A stretch of DNA of 7,926 bases from Bacteroidota bacterium (lineage in GTDB: Bacteria; Bacteroidota; Bacteroidia; Chitinophagales; Saprospiraceae), in contig JAKQGD010000034.1 of assembly GCA_029573365.1 (NCBI GenBank), forward strand, positions 1-7,926. Reading direction: 5' to 3'. Under the pieces are notes generated by a model. The model saw only the letters and a list, made by a program, of their open reading frames with translations. It did not search any database and was not told the DNA's origin. Below, piece by piece: positions 6,042 to 7,926 of this stretch; within the stretch, counting starts at the first letter, position 1, and each line of letters begins with the position of its first letter. A program made the translations under genes and the position numbers.

Positions 6042-7235
6042 CTACTTTTCTAAAAATTTACGCATGCCTACGTTAAATTCAAGGGTCTCAGCCACCCTGA
6101 ATTTGTGTGTCCTAACATTCAAACCGGTAAAAAAACCCTTGTGAAAATGGTATTTAAATCCCAGTCTCTGATAAAAAGCCGGCATGGAGCCTTTGTATTT
6201 ATTCTGAACAATAACATAGCCAAAATTTCCTATTATAGACAGTTCGTTAAGGACACTCTCCCACCCGACAAAGGCTCCAATTTTTACTTTATCCCCAAAT
6301 GGAATGGCACTTTTATCTGGTACTCCATGTAACAATACTTCTTCTACCTGACCGTTGGTACCATCATATATAAGGTCAATGCCGGTACTTAGCCTGATTC
6401 GACGGTTCAGTTCATAATTATAGCCCAGATGTACGTTGCCCATCATAAAATAGGTATCAAAAGTACCTATAAACTTGGTGCTGTCAGAGTTATAAAACTC
6501 CTGCTGCCTCGGAAACAAAGAAACAAAAACAAGCAATTCATGCCTGTGTGTCTGAGGAGGCAAATCCAGGTGACGCTTAAATCTGGACAAGGGATACACA
6601 CTGTGTCTGAGCCCTACAGACCAAGAGGCAAGGTTAAGTCCTTTCTGGGGCTCGCGGGTATTTCCGTTTGAAAAATGCGAAATCCTCACAAGGGGATCCA
6701 GGTACCACCTGTCAGATAATCGCACCTCAAAACCGGCCCCTATTTCTGCGTATACATTGAGATGGGTAGATATAATGTCGTTTGCTGGTGAAATTGCAGG
6801 ATCATACTTTTTATCGAAATACGCCATGCCAATTGCAAATCTGCTTGTCAATGACACCCGCCCTGCCCTGAATAAGTTGCCATCCAGAAAACCATATGCG
6901 GAGACGGGATGTCCCAGTTCATTGCGGCGGAGGATTTTGCTGTACCTCACTCCTATCCCTAAACGTGGATGGTTTGTCACTTCACGCCAGGGTTTCCCGC
7001 TTCCCATCTGCCAGCCATGCTCGTATGAGAAAGCCGCAAAATGCCTGAAAGGGATGCCGTCGGCATTTACACTCTCAAGAAATTTCTGACTTTGCTTTAA
7101 GACGTAGCCATAGTCAATACCAAGCCTGTTAAATGGGATTATACCGGAGGTTTCAGGTATGGTATCCAATCCAGCCAAAGCCTGACTGGCTATGCAAAAA
7201 ACAAATAATAGAGTACCGAGATACTTATTCATCAT
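6042..7235 (-). CDS. PagL-like lipid A deacylase / acyloxyacyl hydrolase family outer-membrane protein
   Basis: A 397-residue beta-barrel-like protein. A clear signal peptide (residues 1-21, ending in ALA) directs it across the inner membrane. The rest alternates in short aromatic and glycine-rich strands typical of outer-membrane barrels. HFSNGN at 187-192 matches the PagL H-x-S-N active site, giving H187 and S189 as likely catalytic residues. PagL removes the 3-O acyl chain of lipid A. The glutamate seen 12 residues after Ser in PagL is replaced here by N201 (KGLN), and E195 is the nearest acid. The protein is about twice the length of proteobacterial PagL. Its C-terminal half ends in 'GLNVRTHKFRVAETLEFNVG', a pattern I associate with the long Bacteroidota form of the family. 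The start is the first of two ATG codons (7235, 7232). Activity on lipid A is inferred from the family. Confidence 0.78.
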   Translation of the reverse strand: MMNKYLGTLLFVFCIASQALAGLDTIPETSGIIPFNRLGIDYGYVLKQSQKFLESVNADGIPFRHFAAFSYEHGWQMGSGKPWREVTNHPRLGIGVRYSKILRRNELGHPVSAYGFLDGNLFRAGRVSLTSRFAIGMAYFDKKYDPAISPANDIISTHLNVYAEIGAGFEVRLSDRWYLDPLVRISHFSNGNTREPQKGLNLASWSVGLRHSVYPLSRFKRHLDLPPQTHRHELLVFVSLFPRQQEFYNSDSTKFIGTFDTYFMMGNVHLGYNYELNRRIRLSTGIDLIYDGTNGQVEEVLLHGVPDKSAIPFGDKVKIGAFVGWESVLNELSIIGNFGYVIVQNKYKGSMPAFYQRLGFKYHFHKGFFTGLNVRTHKFRVAETLEFNVGMRKFLEK

Positions 7236-7570
7236 TCATTCCATAGGTTAAAAACCATAGACAAAGATAATTTTCTTCCGGCAAATACATTAAACTTTTA
7301 TTAATATTTTATTTTACCGTGATCAGCACATAAAATCAATACCAGACTGTGAGGATATGTCCAACCAAATGAAAAAAGCCAGGGACCGGTATCCTTTTCG
7401 GAAGCAAAGCGATTTCTGAAAAAGGGCCCCAAAAAAACCATTTAGTAAACTTTATCATATATTTATATAAGCGGGTCAAAAATTTAGAAGTATATTTATG
7501 ATTAAAATTTAAAATAATTTGAAGTTGAGTTGGTACTTTAGTGAGCGATTAACGGTATAATCATTTGAAA
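7236..7570. other. 335-base intergenic region between divergent PagL-like and response regulator genes
   Basis: The left part holds the probable promoter of the PagL-like gene. The middle (about 7330-7430) is more GC-rich and contains a 20-codon reading frame (7357-7419) with no supporting signals. From 7441 to 7520 the sequence is very AT-rich and contains TATATTTAT twice (7458-7466 and 7491-7499), exactly 33 bases apart. TACTTTAG (7534-7541) is a 7-of-8 match to the -7 element and could serve the response regulator, but no -33 box sits at the right distance. No tRNA or other known RNA gene is recognisable. Confidence 0.5.
7262..7269 (-). promoter_or_regulatory. Candidate -7 element for the PagL-like gene
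   Basis: TATCTTTG on the - strand is an exact TAnnTTTG match, placed 26 bases before the ATG. Transcription would start near 7255 with a leader of about 20 bases. I found no good TTG at the expected -33 distance: the nearest TTTG, at 7282-7285, is only 12 bases away. The promoter is therefore supported by one element only. Confidence 0.45.
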
Positions 7571-7926
7571 ATGAAAATTTTGGTTGTTGACGACGAAAAG
7601 GATGTAAAGGTTCTTTTTGAGCAAAAATTCAGAAAAGAAATCAGGTCAGGGGCGATAGATTTTAATTTTGCTTATTCGGGCGAAGAAGCCCTTCTATTTA
7701 TGGCCAGCCATGACCATGAAGCCGTTTTGATTCTTTCTGACATAAACATGCCCGGGATGAGTGGACTGGAACTTCTTAGAAACATCAGGAGCAAGGAATT
7801 TGTACCTCAGCCCCTGGTCATGATCATTACTGCCTACGGCGATGAAGAAAATCGTTCTACAGCCAAGGCTTTGGGATCGGATGGTTTTCTGACCAAACCG
7901 CTTGATTTTTCTGAACTGAAGGATAA
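7571..7926 (+). CDS. Response regulator, receiver domain (3' end outside window)
   Basis: A cytoplasmic two-component receiver that would be phosphorylated by a partner histidine kinase. All 118 visible codons are open and the frame runs off the window. The receiver fold is nearly complete: the acidic pair D7-D8 (ILVVDDE), phospho-acceptor D57 in LSDINMPGMSG, T87 in MIITAYGD and K109 in FLTKPLD. All four key positions are intact. The ATG at 7571 follows an A-rich leader (TTTGAAA), as expected for this phylum. The output domain is not visible. The protein may be a stand-alone receiver or carry an effector: I recall similar receivers next to or fused with adenylate/guanylate cyclase domains, but nothing here decides it. 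No kinase gene lies within the window. Confidence 0.93.
   Translation, partial: MKILVVDDEKDVKVLFEQKFRKEIRSGAIDFNFAYSGEEALLFMASHDHEAVLILSDINMPGMSGLELLRNIRSKEFVPQPLVMIITAYGDEENRSTAKALGSDGFLTKPLDFSELKD

Noticed and set aside
6075..6104. Hairpin AAATTCAAGGGT / ACCCTGAATTT inside the 3' end of the PagL-like gene, as a terminator for the amine oxidase
   Set aside because: It has a bulged base, no T run on either side and lies fully in coding sequence. I see no convincing terminator in the 21-base gap either, so how the amine oxidase transcript ends stays open.
7357..7419. 20-codon reading frame with GAGG two bases before its ATG, possible leader peptide
   Set aside because: The GAGG is too close to the ATG to act as a ribosome site. 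The frame lies far from the next gene, with no attenuator structure after it, and so short a frame is expected by chance.
7556..7561. TATAAT resembling an E. coli -10 box before the response regulator
   Set aside because: It lies 9 bases before the ATG, would leave almost no leader, has no -35 partner at 17 bases, and this phylum uses a different consensus.

Overview
This window reads as a chromosomal segment from a Bacteroidota (Bacteroidetes) bacterium. Three things point there. The gene order is pheT, then a short coiled-coil gene, then zapA, then rny. The genes start after A-rich leaders rather than clear Shine-Dalgarno sequences. The best promoter matches are of the Bacteroidota type (TTG/TTTG near -33 and TAnnTTTG near -7) rather than the E. 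coli type. Nothing here fixes a genus, and I see no mobile element, CRISPR array, tRNA or rRNA.

Region 1 (1-3258, + strand) is a housekeeping block. It starts with the 3' part of pheT (phenylalanyl-tRNA synthetase beta subunit). A 109-residue coiled-coil protein with a TTG start follows, and zapA begins only 3 bases after it. Then comes rny (RNase Y: membrane anchor, long coiled coil, KH, HD). The short zapA-rny gap holds a terminator-like hairpin directly followed by an 18-base perfect palindrome, which may be a control point. A strong long-stem terminator ends the block.

Region 2 (3312-6020) contains two divergent single-gene units sharing a 219-base promoter region. On the - strand is a bacterial relative of archaeal/eukaryotic release factor 1 (baeRF group, which includes the hibernation factor Balon). 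It has a very good Bacteroidota promoter. On the + strand is an exported FAD-dependent amine oxidase with a twin-arginine-like leader and a cysteine that could make it a lipoprotein.

Region 3 (6042-7926) holds a PagL-like outer-membrane lipid A deacylase/acyloxyacyl hydrolase homologue on the - strand, tail to tail with the amine oxidase. After a 335-base AT-rich gap comes the start of a response regulator on the + strand, cut by the window end.

Functionally the left block joins translation (PheT), division (coiled coil plus ZapA) and RNA decay (RNase Y). The right part looks like independently transcribed envelope, stress and signalling genes. The points most worth a second look are the Balon/baeRF-like gene, the ZapA-linked coiled-coil partner and the structured rny leader. 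I do not see a wholly new multi-gene system.
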